A stretch of 16,082 nucleotides of DNA. It comes from Albugo candida. Lineage: Eukaryota > Oomycota > Peronosporomycetes > Albuginales > Albuginaceae. The notes under the pieces are model-generated. The model was not told the origin of the DNA. It saw only the letters and a list, made by a program, of their open reading frames with translations, and made no database searches. The first letter of the stretch is position 1. Each line of letters starts with the position of its first letter. The position numbers and the translations under genes were made by a program. This document shows positions 1 to 9,014 of the stretch, piece after piece. The DNA lies in contig CAJNAR010000132.1 of assembly GCA_905220665.1 (NCBI GenBank), positions 1 through 16,082 on the forward strand. The letters are read 5' to 3'.

Positions 1-324
1 ACAAGCGAGATGCTCAAAAAGACCCAAGCATTCCCCCGCAAACAGAGAACATTATTGTTCGGCGACCAGGTGGGACGTTGCCGTTTCCACGATGACAACC
101 AGATCAGGTTATCTTTATCTCTGGGTTTTTGCAATCAGTCCCAGCTCTCGTATGTACTTGGAACGTACTAAAATATCGGAGGTAAGATCAAAGAACCAGA
201 TCCACTCACGCATCTTAAAGCATATCGTTCATCATCAAATGTCATCCCGGATGGGTCTAGATTGGGGTTCAAACGACATTAGATACTTTTTCTCCTTTTG
301 GTATTGCAGAAAATGCAATAAATT
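1..324 (+). repeat. Monomer 0 (left partial), type D
   Basis: This copy is cut by the window edge and lacks about 90 bp, including the conserved GTATAC-to-poly-A start. It has GCAAACAG, GGCGACCAGGTGGGACG and CAGGTTATC (type D), then a B right side with CAGTCCCAGCTCTCG, GGTAAGATCAAAG and GGATGGG. The TATTGCA hairpin loop is one A shorter than usual. Confidence 0.95.
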
Positions 325-461
325 GTATACGTGATTTCGATATTCTTTTCGTGCTGCACCAAATCACTCTTTTTTCGGGCTTTTTTATTGATTTATTTTT
401 AAAAAAAAAACTGAACAAGCGAGATGCTCAAAAAAGACCCAAGCATTCCCCCGCATACAGA

Positions 462-475
462 GAACATTATTGTTC
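462..475. repeat. Inverted repeat GAACA/TGTTC, 4-nt loop (example)
   Basis: GAACA-TTAT-TGTTC is a perfect 5-bp stem with a 4-nt loop. It is present in 35 of 39 copies, including monomer 8 with loop TTTT and monomer 20 with a 5-nt loop. It is lost in the three A2 copies and mismatched in monomer 17. Confidence 0.8.
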
Positions 476-563
476 GGTGACCAGGTGGGACGTTGCCGTT
501 TCCACGATGACAACAAGATCAGGTTTCTTTATCTCTGGGTTTTTGCAATCGGTCCAAGCGATC

Positions 564-582
564 GTACGTACTTGGAACGTAC
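564..582. repeat. Inverted repeat GTACGT/ACGTAC in type A (example)
   Basis: Type A copies have GTACGT-ACTTGGA-ACGTAC, a perfect 6-bp stem with a 7-nt loop. B, C and D copies read GTATGT on the left arm, which puts one mismatch in the stem. Confidence 0.75.
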
Positions 583-632
583 AAAAATATCGGAAGTATG
601 ATCAAACAAGCAGATGCACTCACGCATCTCGA

Positions 633-642
633 AGGATATCCT
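633..642. repeat. 10-bp palindrome AGGATATCCT (A and C right side, example)
   Basis: AGGATATCCT is its own reverse complement. I count it in 16 of 39 copies, all with an A-type right side. B copies have GCATATCG or GCATATCC at the same place, which is not palindromic. Confidence 0.8.
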
Positions 643-669
643 CCATCATCACATGTCATCCCGGATCGG

Positions 670-808
670 TCTAGATTGGGGTTCAAACGACATTAGATAT
701 TTTTTCTCCTATTGGTATTGCAGAAAAATGCAATAATTGTATACGTGATTTCGATATTCTTTTCGTGCTGCACCAAATCACTCTTTTTTCGGGCTTTTTT
801 ATTGATTT
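670..808. other. Conserved block of the monomer (example copy)
   Basis: From TCTAGA through GGTTCAAACGAC, the TATTGCA hairpin, GTATACGTG, CGTGCTGCACC and the CTTTTTTCGGGC run to ATTGATTT, all subfamilies are nearly identical. Only a few positions vary: GATAC or GATAT, CCTTTT or CCTATT, TGCAATA or TCCAATG, GTGCTGC or GTGCAGC, CACTC or CACCC, GGCTTT or GGCTAT. Such uneven conservation in satellites can mark a protein-binding or structural segment, or simply recent homogenisation. No known box is recognised. Confidence 0.75.
716..735. repeat. Inverted repeat TATTGCA/TGCAATA, 6-nt loop (example)
   Basis: A perfect 7-bp stem, TATTGCA and TGCAATA, is separated by GAAAAA. It lies just left of GTATAC in each copy. 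Of 39 copies, 33 keep the stem, four of these with a 5-nt loop. Six copies (those ending at 1151, 2804, 10254, 12322, 13154 and 13983) carry TCCAAT in the right arm, which breaks it. Confidence 0.85.
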
Positions 809-834
809 CTTTTTCAAAAAAAAACTGAAAAAGC
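784..834. repeat. T-run/A-tract segment with GCTTTTT/AAAAAGC arms (example)
   Basis: A run of six T, CGGGC, another six T, then ATTGATTT and a second T-run lead directly into an A-tract of eight to ten bases. GCTTTTT at 793-799 and AAAAAGC at 828-834 are complementary arms around the tract. Tract length and the base before it (C, T or G) vary between copies and cause much of the 1-2 bp length variation. Copies with GAACAAGC break the right arm. Such phased A-tracts usually bend DNA; that role is inferred. Confidence 0.65.
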
Positions 835-928
835 GAGATGTTTAAGAAAGACGCAAGCATTCCCCCGCATACAGAGAACATTATTGTTCGGTGACCAGGT
901 GCGTTACCGTTTTTACGATGACAACCAG

Positions 929-938
929 ATAAGCTTAT
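929..938. repeat. 10-bp palindrome ATAAGCTTAT (B and C left side, example)
   Basis: ATAAGCTTAT contains a HindIII recognition sequence. I count it in 17 of 39 copies, all with a B or C left side. It is degraded to AAGGTT in monomers 8, 17 and 38 and to AGGCTT in monomers 13 and 16, and is replaced by CAGGTTTAC in type A. Confidence 0.8.
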
Positions 939-1151
939 TCATATCTCTGGGTTTTTGCAATCAGTCCCAGGTCTCGTATGTACTTGGAACGTACTAAAAT
1001 ATCGGAGGTAAGATCAAAGAACCAGATCTACTCACGCATCTTAAAGCATATCGTTCATCATCAAATGTCATCCCGGATGGGTCTAGATTGGGGTTCAAAC
1101 GACATTAGATACTTTTTCTCCTTTTGGTATTGCAGAAAAATCCAATAAATT

Positions 1152-1568
1152 GTATACGAGATTTCGATATTCTTTTCGTGCTGCACCAAATCACTCTTTT
1201 TTCGGGCTATTTTATTGATTTATTTTTAAAAAAAACAACTGAAAAAGCGAGATGTTTAAGAAAGACTCAAGCATTCCCCCGCATACAGAAAACATTTATG
1301 ATCGGCGACCAGGTGGGACGTTGCCGTTTCCACGATGACAACAAGATCAGGTTTACTTTATCTCTGGGTTTTTGCAATCGGTCCAAGCGATCGTACGTAC
1401 TTGGAACGTACAAAAATATCGGAAGTATGATCAAACAAGCAGATGCACTCACGCATCTCGAAGGATATCCTCCATCATCACATGTCATCCCGGATCGGTC
1501 TAGATTGGGGTTCAAACGACATTAGATATTTTTTCTCCTATTGGTATTGCAGAAAAATGCAATAAATT
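1152..1568 (+). repeat. Monomer 3, type A2
   Basis: 417 bp. It begins GTATACGAG where other copies have GTATACGTG. It carries the A2 set GGGCTATTTTATTG, AACAACTG, AAGACTCAAGC and ATTTATGATCGGC, which also destroys the GAACA/TGTTC inverted repeat. The rest is type A. Confidence 0.95.
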
Positions 1569-1981
1569 GTATACGTGATTTCGATATTCTTTTCGTGCTG
1601 CACCAAATCACTCTTTTTTCGGGCTTTTTTATTGATTTCTTTTTCAAAAAAAAACTGAAAAAGCGAGATGTTTAAGAAAGACGCAAGCATTCCCCCGCAT
1701 ACAGAGAACATTATTGTTCAGTGACCAGGTGCGTTACCGTTTTTACGATGACAACCAGATAAGCTTATTCATATCTCTGGGTTTTTGCAATCAGTCCCAG
1801 GTCTCGTATGTACTTGGAACGTACTAAAATATCGGAGGTAAGATCAAAGAACCAGATCCACTCACGCATCTTAAAGCATATCGTTCATCATCAAATGTCA
1901 TCCCGGATGGGTCTAGATTGGGGTTCAAACGACAATAGATACTTTTTCTCCTTTTGGTATTGCAGAAAAATGCAATAAATT
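1569..1981 (+). repeat. Monomer 4, type B
   Basis: 413 bp B copy with GTTCAGTGACC, CCCAGGTCTCG and ACAATAGATAC in place of ACATTAGATAC. That last change is shared only with monomer 28. Confidence 0.95.
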
Positions 1982-2395
1982 GTATACGTGATTTCGATAT
2001 TTCTTTTCGTGCTGCACCAAATCACTCTTTTTTCGGGCTTTTTTATTGATTTCTTTTTTAAAAAAAAACTGAAAAAGCTAGATGCTCAAAAAAGACCCAA
2101 GCATTCCCCCGCATACAGAGAACATTATTGTTCGGTGACCAGGTGCGTTACCGTTTCCACGATGACAACCAGATAAGCTTATTCATATCTCTGGATTTTT
2201 GCAATCAGTCCCAGCTCTCGTATGTACTTGGAACGTACTAAAATATCGGAGGTATGATCAAACAATCAGATCCACTCATGCATCTCGAAGGATATCCTCC
2301 ATCATCACATGTCATCCCGGATCGGTCTAGATTGGGGTTCAAACGACATTAGATATTTTTTCTCCTATTGGTATTGCAGAAAAATGCAATAAATT
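1982..2395 (+). repeat. Monomer 5, type C
   Basis: 414 bp. The left side is B (GCGTTACC, ATAAGCTTAT, CAGTCCCAGCTCTCG). It then has GGTATGATCAAACAATC, CTCATGCATCT and an A right side with AGGATATCCT and GGATCGG. It also has CTCTGGATTTTT and an extra T in GATATTTC. Confidence 0.95.
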
Positions 2396-2804
2396 GTATA
2401 CGTGATTTCGATATTCTTTTCGTGCAGCACCAAATCACTCTTTTTTCGGGCTTTTTTATTGATTTATTTTTTAAAAAAAAACTGAAAAAGCTAGATGTTT
2501 AAGAAAGACGCAAGCATTCCGCATACAGAGAACATTATTGTTCAGTGACCAGGTGCGTTACCGTTTCCACGATGACAACCAGATAAGCTTATTCATATCT
2601 CTGGATTTTTGCAATCAGTCCCAGCTCTCGTATGTACTTGGAACGTACTAAAATATCGGAGGTATGATCAAACAATCAGATCCACTCATGCATCTCGAAG
2701 GATATCCTCCATCATCACATGTCATCCCGGGTCGGTCTAGATTGGGGTTCAAACGACATTAGATACTTTTTCTCCTTTGGTATTGCAGAAAAATCCAATG
2801 AATT
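2396..2804 (+). repeat. Monomer 6, type C, shortest copy
   Basis: 409 bp. It has a three-base deletion in the C-run (CATTCCGCATAC), one T lost in CTCCTTTGG, GTGCAGCACC, and CCGGGTCGG in the right part. It is otherwise like monomer 5. Confidence 0.95.
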
Positions 2805-3216
2805 GTATACGTGATTTCGATATTCCTTTCGTGCTGCACCAAATCACTCTTTTTTCGGGCTTTTTTATTGATTTATTTTTAAAAAAAAACTGAAAAAGCT
2901 AGATGTTTAAGAAAGACGCAAGCATTCCTCCGCATACAGAGAACATTATTGTTCGGTGACCAGGTGCGTTACCGTTTCCACGATGACAACCAGATAAGCT
3001 TATTCATATCTCTGGATTTTTGCAATCAGTCCCAGCTCTCGTATGTACTTGGAACGTACTAAAATATCGGAGGTATGATCAAACAATCAGATCCACTCAC
3101 GCATCTCGAAGGATATCCTCCATCATCACATGTCATCCCGGATCGGTCTAGATTGGGGTTCAAACGACATTAGATACTTTTTCTCCTTTTGGTATTGCAG
3201 AAAAATGCAATAAATT
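2805..3216 (+). repeat. Monomer 7, type C
   Basis: 412 bp, the third C copy in a row. It has ATTCCTTTCG near the start and CATTCCTCCGC in the C-run. Unlike the other C copies, it keeps CTCACGCATCT rather than CTCATGCATCT. Confidence 0.95.
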
Positions 3217-3627
3217 GTATACGTGATTTCGATATTCTTTTCGTGCTGCACCAAATCACTCTTTTTTCGGGCTTTTTTATTGATTTATTTATAAAAAAAA
3301 ACTGAAAAAGCGAGATGTTCAAGAAAGACGCAAGCATTCCCCGCATACAGAGAACATTTTTGTTCGGTGACCAGGTGCGTTACCGTTTCCACGATGACAA
3401 CCAGATAAGGTTATTCATATCTCTGGGTTTTTGCAATCAGTCCCAGCTCTCGTATGTACTTGGAACGCACTAAAATATCGGAGGTAAGATCAAAGAACCA
3501 GATCCACTCACGCATCTTAAAGCATATCGTTCATCATCAAATGTCATCCCGGATGGGTCTAGATTGGGGTTCAAACGACATTAGATACTTTTTCTCCTTT
3601 TGGTATTGCAGAAAAATGCAATAAAGT
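3217..3627 (+). repeat. Monomer 8, type B
   Basis: 411 bp. It has TTTATAAAAAA before the A-tract, a one-C deletion (CATTCCCCGC), ATAAGGTTATTC without the HindIII-like palindrome, and ACGCAC in place of ACGTAC. The hairpin GAACA-TTTT-TGTTC keeps its stem with a changed loop. Confidence 0.95.
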
Positions 3628-4043
3628 GTATACGTGATTTCGATATTCTTTTCGTGCTGCACCAAATCACTCTTTTTTCGGGCTTTTTTATTGATTTATT
3701 TCTGAAAAAAAAACTGAAAAACCTAGATGCTTAAAAAAGACCCAAGCATTCCCCCGCATACAGAGAACATTATTGTTCGGTGACCAGGTGGGACGTTGCC
3801 GTTTCCACGATGACAACCAGATAAGGTTTACTTTATCTCTGGGTTTTTGCAATCGGTCCAAGCTATCGTACGTACTTGGAACGTACAAAAATATCGGAGG
3901 TATGATCAAACAATCAGATCCACTCACGCATCTTAAAGCATATCGTTCATCATCACATGTCATCACGGATGGGTCTAGATTGGGGTTCAAACGACATTAG
4001 ATACTTTTTCTCCTTTTGGTATTGCAGAAAAATGCAATAAATT
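3628..4043 (+). repeat. Monomer 9, A/C/B mosaic
   Basis: 416 bp. The start is A-like (GGGACG, CGGTCCAAGC), though it reads CCAGATAAGG rather than CAAGATCAGG. The middle is C-like (GGAGGTATGATCAAACAATC). After CACTCACGCATCT it becomes B (TAAAGCATATCG, GGATGGG), with CACATG and CATCACGG. Confidence 0.9.
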
Positions 4044-4459
4044 GTATACGTGATTTCGATATTCTTTTCGTGCTGCACCAAATCACCCTTTTTTCGGGCT
4101 TTTTTATTGATTTCTTTTTGAAAAAAAAACTGAAAAAGCTAGATGCTCAAAAAAGACCCAAGCATTCCCCCGCATACAGAGAACATTATTGTTCGGTGAC
4201 CAGGTGGGACGTTGCCGTTTCCACGATGACAACAAGATCAGGTTTACTTTATCTCTGGGTTTTTGCAATCGGTCCAAGCGATCGTACGTACTTGGAACGT
4301 ACAAAAATATCGGAAGTATGATCAAACAAGCAGATGCACTCACGCATCTCGAAGGATATCCTCCATCATCACATGTCATCCCGGATCGGTCTAGATTGGG
4401 GTTCAAACGACATTAGATACTTTTTCTCCTATTGGTATTGCAGAAAAATGCAATAAATT
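4044..4459 (+). repeat. Monomer 10, type A
   Basis: 416 bp. It opens the second A-B-A2-B group. It has AATCACCC in place of AATCACTC and CTTTTTGAAAAA before the A-tract. Both are shared only with monomer 36. Confidence 0.95.
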
Positions 4460-4872
4460 GTATACGTGATTTCGATATTCTTTTCGTGCTGCACCAAATC
4501 ACTCTTTTTTCGGGCTTTTTTATTGATTTCTTTTTCAAAAAAAAACTGAAAAAGCGAGATGTTTAAGAAAGACGCAAGCATTCCCCCGCATACAGAGAAC
4601 ATTATTGTTCAGTGACCAGGTGCGTTACCGTTTTTACGATGACAACCAGATAAGCTTATTCATATCTCTGGGTTTTTGCAATCAGTCCCAGGTCTCGTAT
4701 GTACTTGGAACGTACTAAAATATCGGAGGTAAGATCAAAGAACCAGATCCACTCACGCATCTTAAAGCATATCCTCCATCATCAAATGTCAGCCCGGATG
4801 GGTCTAGATTGGGGTTCAAACGACATTAGATACTTTTTCTCCTTTTGGTATTGCAGAAAAATGCAATAAATT
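4460..4872 (+). repeat. Monomer 11, type B
   Basis: 413 bp B copy with GTTCAGTGACC and CCCAGGTCTCG. The right part reads AAGCATATCCTCC and GTCAGCCCGG instead of ATATCGTTC and GTCATCCCGG. Confidence 0.95.
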
Positions 4873-5289
4873 GTATACGTGATTTCGATATTCTTTTCGT
4901 GCTGCACCAAATCACTCTTTTTTCGGGCTATTTTATTGATTTATTTTTAAAAAAAACAACTGAAAAAGCGAGATGTTTAAGAAAGACTCAAGCATTCCCC
5001 CGCATACAGAAAACATTTATGATCGGCGACCAGGTGGGACGTTGCCGTTTCCACGATGACAACAAGATCAGGTTTACTTTATCTCTGGGTTTTTGCAATC
5101 GGTCCAAGCGATCGTACGTACTTGGAACGTACAAAAATATCGGAAGTATGATCAAACAAGCAGATGCACTCACGCATCTCGAAGGATATCCTCCATCATC
5201 ACATGTCATCCCGGATCGGTCTAGATTGGGGTTCAAACGACATTAGATACTTTTTCTCCTATTGGTATTGCAGAAAAATGCAATAAATT
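4873..5289 (+). repeat. Monomer 12, type A2
   Basis: 417 bp. It has the full A2 variant set and lies exactly nine monomers after monomer 3. Confidence 0.95.
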
Positions 5290-5702
5290 GTATACGTGAT
5301 TTCGATATTCTTTTCGTGCTGCACCAAATCACTCTTTTTTCGGGCTTTTTTATTGATTTCTTTTTCAAAAAAAAACTGAAAAAGCGAGATGTTTAAGAAA
5401 GACCCAAGCATTCCCCCGCATACAGAGAACATTATTGTTCAGTGACCAGGTGCGTTACCGTTTTTACGATGACAACCAGATAGGCTTATTCATATCTCTG
5501 GGTTTTTGCAATCAGTCCCAGCCCTCGTATGTACTTGGAACGTACTAAAATATCGGAGGTAAGATCAAAGAACCAGATCCACTCACGCATCTTAAAGCAT
5601 ATCCTCCATCATCAAATGTCAGCCCGGATGGGTCTAGATTGGGGTTCAAACGACATTAGATACTTTTTCTCCTTTTGGTATTGCAGAAAAATGCAATAAA
5701 TT
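5290..5702 (+). repeat. Monomer 13, type B
   Basis: 413 bp B copy with ATAGGCTTAT (palindrome lost), CAGCCCTCG, ATATCCTCC and CAGCCCGG. Confidence 0.95.
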
Positions 5703-6115
5703 GTATACGTGATTTCGATATTCTTTTCGTGCTGCACCAAATCACTCTTTTTTCGGGCTTTTTTATTGATTTATTTTTAAAAAAAAAACTGAAAAAGCGA
5801 GATGTTCAAGAAAGACGCAAGCATTCCCCCGCATACAGAGAACATTATTGTTCGGTGACCAGGTGCGTTACCGTTTCCACGATGACAACCAGATAAGCTT
5901 ATTCATATCTCTGGGTTTTTGCAATCAGTCCCAGCCCTCGTATGTACTTGGAACGTACTAAAATATCGGAGGTAAGATCAAAGAACCAGATCCACTCACG
6001 CATCTTAAAGCATATCGTTCATCATCAAATGTCAGCCCGGATGGGTCTAGATTGGGGTTCAAACGACATTAGATACTTTTTCTCCTTTTGGTATTGCAGA
6101 AAAATGCAATAAATT
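5703..6115 (+). repeat. Monomer 14, type B
   Basis: 413 bp, with GATGTTCAAGAAAGACGC, CCGTTTCCACG, ATAAGCTTAT, CAGCCCTCG, ATATCGTTC and CAGCCCGG. Confidence 0.95.
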
Positions 6116-6528
6116 GTATACGTGATTTCGATATTCTTTTCGTGCAGCACCAAATCACTCTTTTTTCGGGCTTTTTTATTGATTTCTTTTTTAAAAAAAA
6201 ACTGAAAAAGCTAGATGCTCAAAAAAGACGCAAGCATTCCCCCGCATACAGAGAACATTATTGTTCAGTGACCAGGTGCGTTACCGTTTCCACGATGACA
6301 ACCAGATAAGCTTATTCATATCTCTGGGTTTTTGCAATCAGTCCCAGCTCTCGTATGTACTTGGAACGTACTAAAATATCGGAGGTATGATCAAACAATC
6401 AGATCCACTCATGCATCTCGAAGGATATCCTCCATCATCACATGTCATCCCGGATCGGTCTAGATTGGGGTTCAAACGACATTAGATACTTTTTCTCCTT
6501 TTGGTATTGCAGAAAAATGCAATAAATT
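6116..6528 (+). repeat. Monomer 15, type C
   Basis: 413 bp, with GTGCAGCACC, ATAAGCTTAT, GGTATGATCAAACAATC, CTCATGCATCT and AGGATATCCT. Confidence 0.95.
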
Positions 6529-6940
6529 GTATACGTGATTTCGATATTCTTTTCGTGCTGCACCAAATCACTCTTTTTTCGGGCTTTTTTATTGATTTTT
6601 TTTCAAAAAAAAACTGAAAAAGCGAGATGTTTAAGAAAGACGCAAGCATTCCCCCGCATACAGAGAACATTATTGTTCGGTGACCAGGTGCGTTACCGTT
6701 TTTACGATGACAACCAGATAGGCTTATTCATATCTCTGGGTTTTTGCAATCAGTCCCAGCCCTCGTATGTACTTGGAACGTACTAAAATATCGGAGGTAA
6801 GATCAAAGAACCAGATCCACTCACGCATCTTAAAGCATATCCTCCATCATCAAATGTCAGCCCGGATGGGTCTAGATTGGGGTTCAAACGACATTAGATA
6901 CTTTTTCTCCTTTTGGTATTGCAGAAAAATGCAATAAATT
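6529..6940 (+). repeat. Monomer 16, type B
   Basis: 412 bp B copy with ATTGATTTTTTTTC before the A-tract, ATAGGCTTAT and CAGCCCTCG. It closely resembles monomer 13. Confidence 0.95.
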
Positions 6941-7353
6941 GTATACGTGATTTCGATATTCTTTTCGTGCTGCACCAAATCACTCTTTTTTCGGGCTTTT
7001 TTATTGATTTATTTATAAAAAAAAAACTGAAAAAGCGAGATGTTCAAGAAAGACGCAAGCATTCCCCCGCATACAGAGAACATTATTGATCGGTGACCAG
7101 GAGCGTTGCCGTTTCCACGATGACAACCAGATAAGGTTATTCATATCTCTGGGTTTTTGCAATCAGTCCCAGCTCTCGTATGTACTTGGAACGTACTAAA
7201 ATATCGGAGGTAAGATCAAAGAACCAGATCCACTCACGCATCTTAAAGCATATCGTTCATCATCAAATGTCAGCCCGGATGGGTCTAGATTGGGGTTCAA
7301 ACGACATTAGATATTTTTTCTCCTATTGGTATTGCAGAAAAATGCAATAAATT
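6941..7353 (+). repeat. Monomer 17, type B
   Basis: 413 bp. It has TTTATAAAAAA, ATTGATCGGTG (one mismatch in the GAACA/TGTTC stem), CAGGAGCGTTGCC, and ATAAGGTTAT as in monomer 8. Confidence 0.95.
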
Positions 7354-7766
7354 GTATACGTGATTTCGATATTCTTTTCGTGCAGCACCAAATCACTCTT
7401 TTTTCGGGCTTTTTTATTGATTTCTTTTTTAAAAAAAAACTGAAAAAGCTAGATGCTCAAAAAAGACCCAAGCATTCCCCCGCATACAGAGAACATTATT
7501 GTTCAGTGACCAGGTGCGTTACCGTTTCCACGATGACAACCAGATAAGCTTATTCATATCTCTGGATTTTTGCAATCAGTCCCAGCTCTCGTATGTACTT
7601 GGAACGTACTAAAATATCGGAGGTATGATCAAACAATCAGATCCACTCATGCATCTCGAAGGATATCCTCCATCATCACATGTCATCCCGGATCGGTCTA
7701 GATTGGGGTTCAAACGACATTAGATACTTTTTCTCCTTTTGGTATTGCAGAAAAATGCAATAAATT
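7354..7766 (+). repeat. Monomer 18, type C
   Basis: 413 bp, with GTGCAGCACC, CTCTGGATTTTT, CTCATGCATCT and AGGATATCCT. It is the last C copy in the window. Confidence 0.95.
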
Positions 7767-8180
7767 GTATACGTGATTTCGATATTCTTTTCGTGCTGCA
7801 CCAAATCACTCTTTTTTCGGGCTTTTTTATTGATTTATTTTTAAAAAAAAACTGAACAAGCGAGATGTTTAAGAAAGACGCAAGCATTCCCCCGCATACA
7901 GAGAACATTATTGTTCGGTGACCAGGTGGGACGTTGCCGTTTCCACGATGACAACAAGATCAGGTTTACTTTATCTCTGGGTTTTTGCAATCGGTCCAAG
8001 CGATCGTACGTACTTGGAACGTACAAAAATATCGGAAGTATGATCAAACAAGCAGATGCACTCACGCATCTCGAAGGATATCCTCCATCATCACATGTCA
8101 TCCCGGATCGGTCTAGATTGGGGTTCAAACGACATTAGATACTTTTTCTCCTTTTGGTATTGCAGAAAATGCAATAAATT
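7767..8180 (+). repeat. Monomer 19, type A
   Basis: 414 bp. It opens the third A-B-A2-B group, nine monomers after monomer 10. It has GAACAAGC followed by GATGTTTAAG. The terminal hairpin loop is shortened by one A. Confidence 0.95.
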
Positions 8181-8595
8181 GTATACGTGATTTCGATATT
8201 CTTTTCGTGCTGCACCAAATCACTCTTTTTTCGGGCTTTTTTATTGATTTCTTTTTCAAAAAAAAACTGAAAAAGCGAGATGTATTTAAGAAAGACGCAA
8301 GCATTCCCCGCATACAGAGAACATTTATTGTTCGGTGACCAGGTGCGTTACCGTTTCCACGATGACAACCAGATAAGCTTATTCATATCTCTGGGTTTTT
8401 GCAATCAGTCCCAGGTCTCGTATGTACTTGGAACGTACTAAAATATCGGAGGTAAGATCAAAGAACCAGATCCACTCACGCATCTTAAAGCATATCCTCC
8501 ATCATCAAATGTCAGCCCGGATGGGTCTAGATTGGGGTTCAAACGACATTAGATACTTTTTCTCCTTTTGGTATTGCAGAAAAATGCAATAAATT
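8181..8595 (+). repeat. Monomer 20, type B
   Basis: 415 bp B copy. It has a two-base insertion (GATGTATTTAAG), a one-C deletion (CATTCCCCGC) and an extra T in the GAACA hairpin loop. CCCAGGTCTCG, ATATCCTCC and CAGCCCGG match monomer 11, nine copies earlier. Confidence 0.95.
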
Positions 8596-9014
8596 GTATA
8601 CGTGATTTCGATATTTCTTTTCGTGCTGCACCAAATCACTCTTTTTTCGGGCTATTTTATTGATTTATTTTTAAAAAAAAACAACTGAAAAAGCGAGATG
8701 TTTAAGAAAGACTCAAGCATTCCCCCGCATACAGAAAACATTTATGATCGGCGACCAGGTGGGACGTTGCCGTTTCCACGATGACAACAAGATCAGGTTT
8801 ACTTTATCTCTGGGTTTTTGCAATCGGTCCAAGCGATCGTACGTACTTAGAACGTACTAAAATATCGGAAGTATGATCAAACAAGCAGATGCACTCACGC
8901 ATCTCGAAGGATATCCTCCATCATCACATGTCATCCCGGATCGGTCTAGATTGGGGTTCAAACGACATTAGATACTTTTTCTCCTTTTGGTATTGCAGAA
9001 AAATGCAATAAATT
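8596..9014 (+). repeat. Monomer 21, type A2
   Basis: 419 bp, the longest copy apart from the last. It has the full A2 set, an extra T in GATATTTC, and ACTTAGAACGTACTAAAA, where the final part is B-like. Confidence 0.95.

Larger units (their letters stand above)
487..669. other. Variable, subfamily-defining segment (example copy)
   Basis: This segment of about 180 bp holds nearly all fixed differences between types A and B, including the three-base length difference GGGACGTTGCC against GCGTTACC, the CAGGTTTAC or AAGCTTATTC stretch, CGGTCCAAGCGATCG or CAGTCCCAG, and AGGATATCCT or GCATATCG. Mosaic copies switch type within it. Confidence 0.75.
325..738 (+). repeat. Monomer 1, type A
   Basis: This is the first complete copy, 414 bp. 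It has the type A marks throughout, with a one-base deletion giving CAGGTTTCTTTATC instead of CAGGTTTACTTTATC. It opens the first A-B-A2-B group and has the GAACAAGC variant after the A-tract. Confidence 0.95.
739..1151 (+). repeat. Monomer 2, type B
   Basis: 413 bp, with GCGTTACCG, ATAAGCTTAT, CCCAGGTCTCG, GGTAAGATCAAAG and GGATGGG. It has a private CAGATCTACTC, and its right hairpin arm is changed to TCCAATA. Confidence 0.95.

Noticed and set aside
659..675. Possible reverse-strand CENP-B box around TCCCGGATCGGTCTAGA
   Set aside because: About seven of the nine core positions match by eye, but two positions in the required CGAA part differ. With one candidate per monomer this is weak, and no host evidence supports CENP-B.
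680..689. GGTTCAAAC, like a tRNA or SINE B box, followed downstream by T-runs that could end Pol III transcription
   Set aside because: The final C of the B-box consensus is G here. No A box fits in the 60 bp upstream, and the sequences around it do not pair as a T stem.
325..738. Internal half-length duplication (two ~207-bp halves)
   Set aside because: The best resemblance by eye, around AGATGCTCAAAAAAGACC and AAGATCAAAGAACCAG, is short and needs many gaps, so it is no better than chance in AT-rich DNA.
781..800. TTTTTTCGGGCTTTTTT as a terminator
   Set aside because: There is no GC-rich stem before the T-runs, no upstream gene, and it repeats in every copy as part of the monomer.
3288..3300. 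TATA-like TTTATAAAAAA before the A-tract in monomers 8, 17 and 29
   Set aside because: It is one base away from the usual TTTATTTTTAAAAA in an AT-rich tract, is present in three of 39 copies, and has no gene downstream.
4104..4406. Minus-strand frame of about 95-100 codons seen again at 7841-8128, 10744-11031, 12398-12685 and 14869-15171
   Set aside because: It recurs because type A or A-like monomers recur. Its end runs into the T/A tract, B copies interrupt it, and no ribosome-binding or splice context or protein similarity supports translation.
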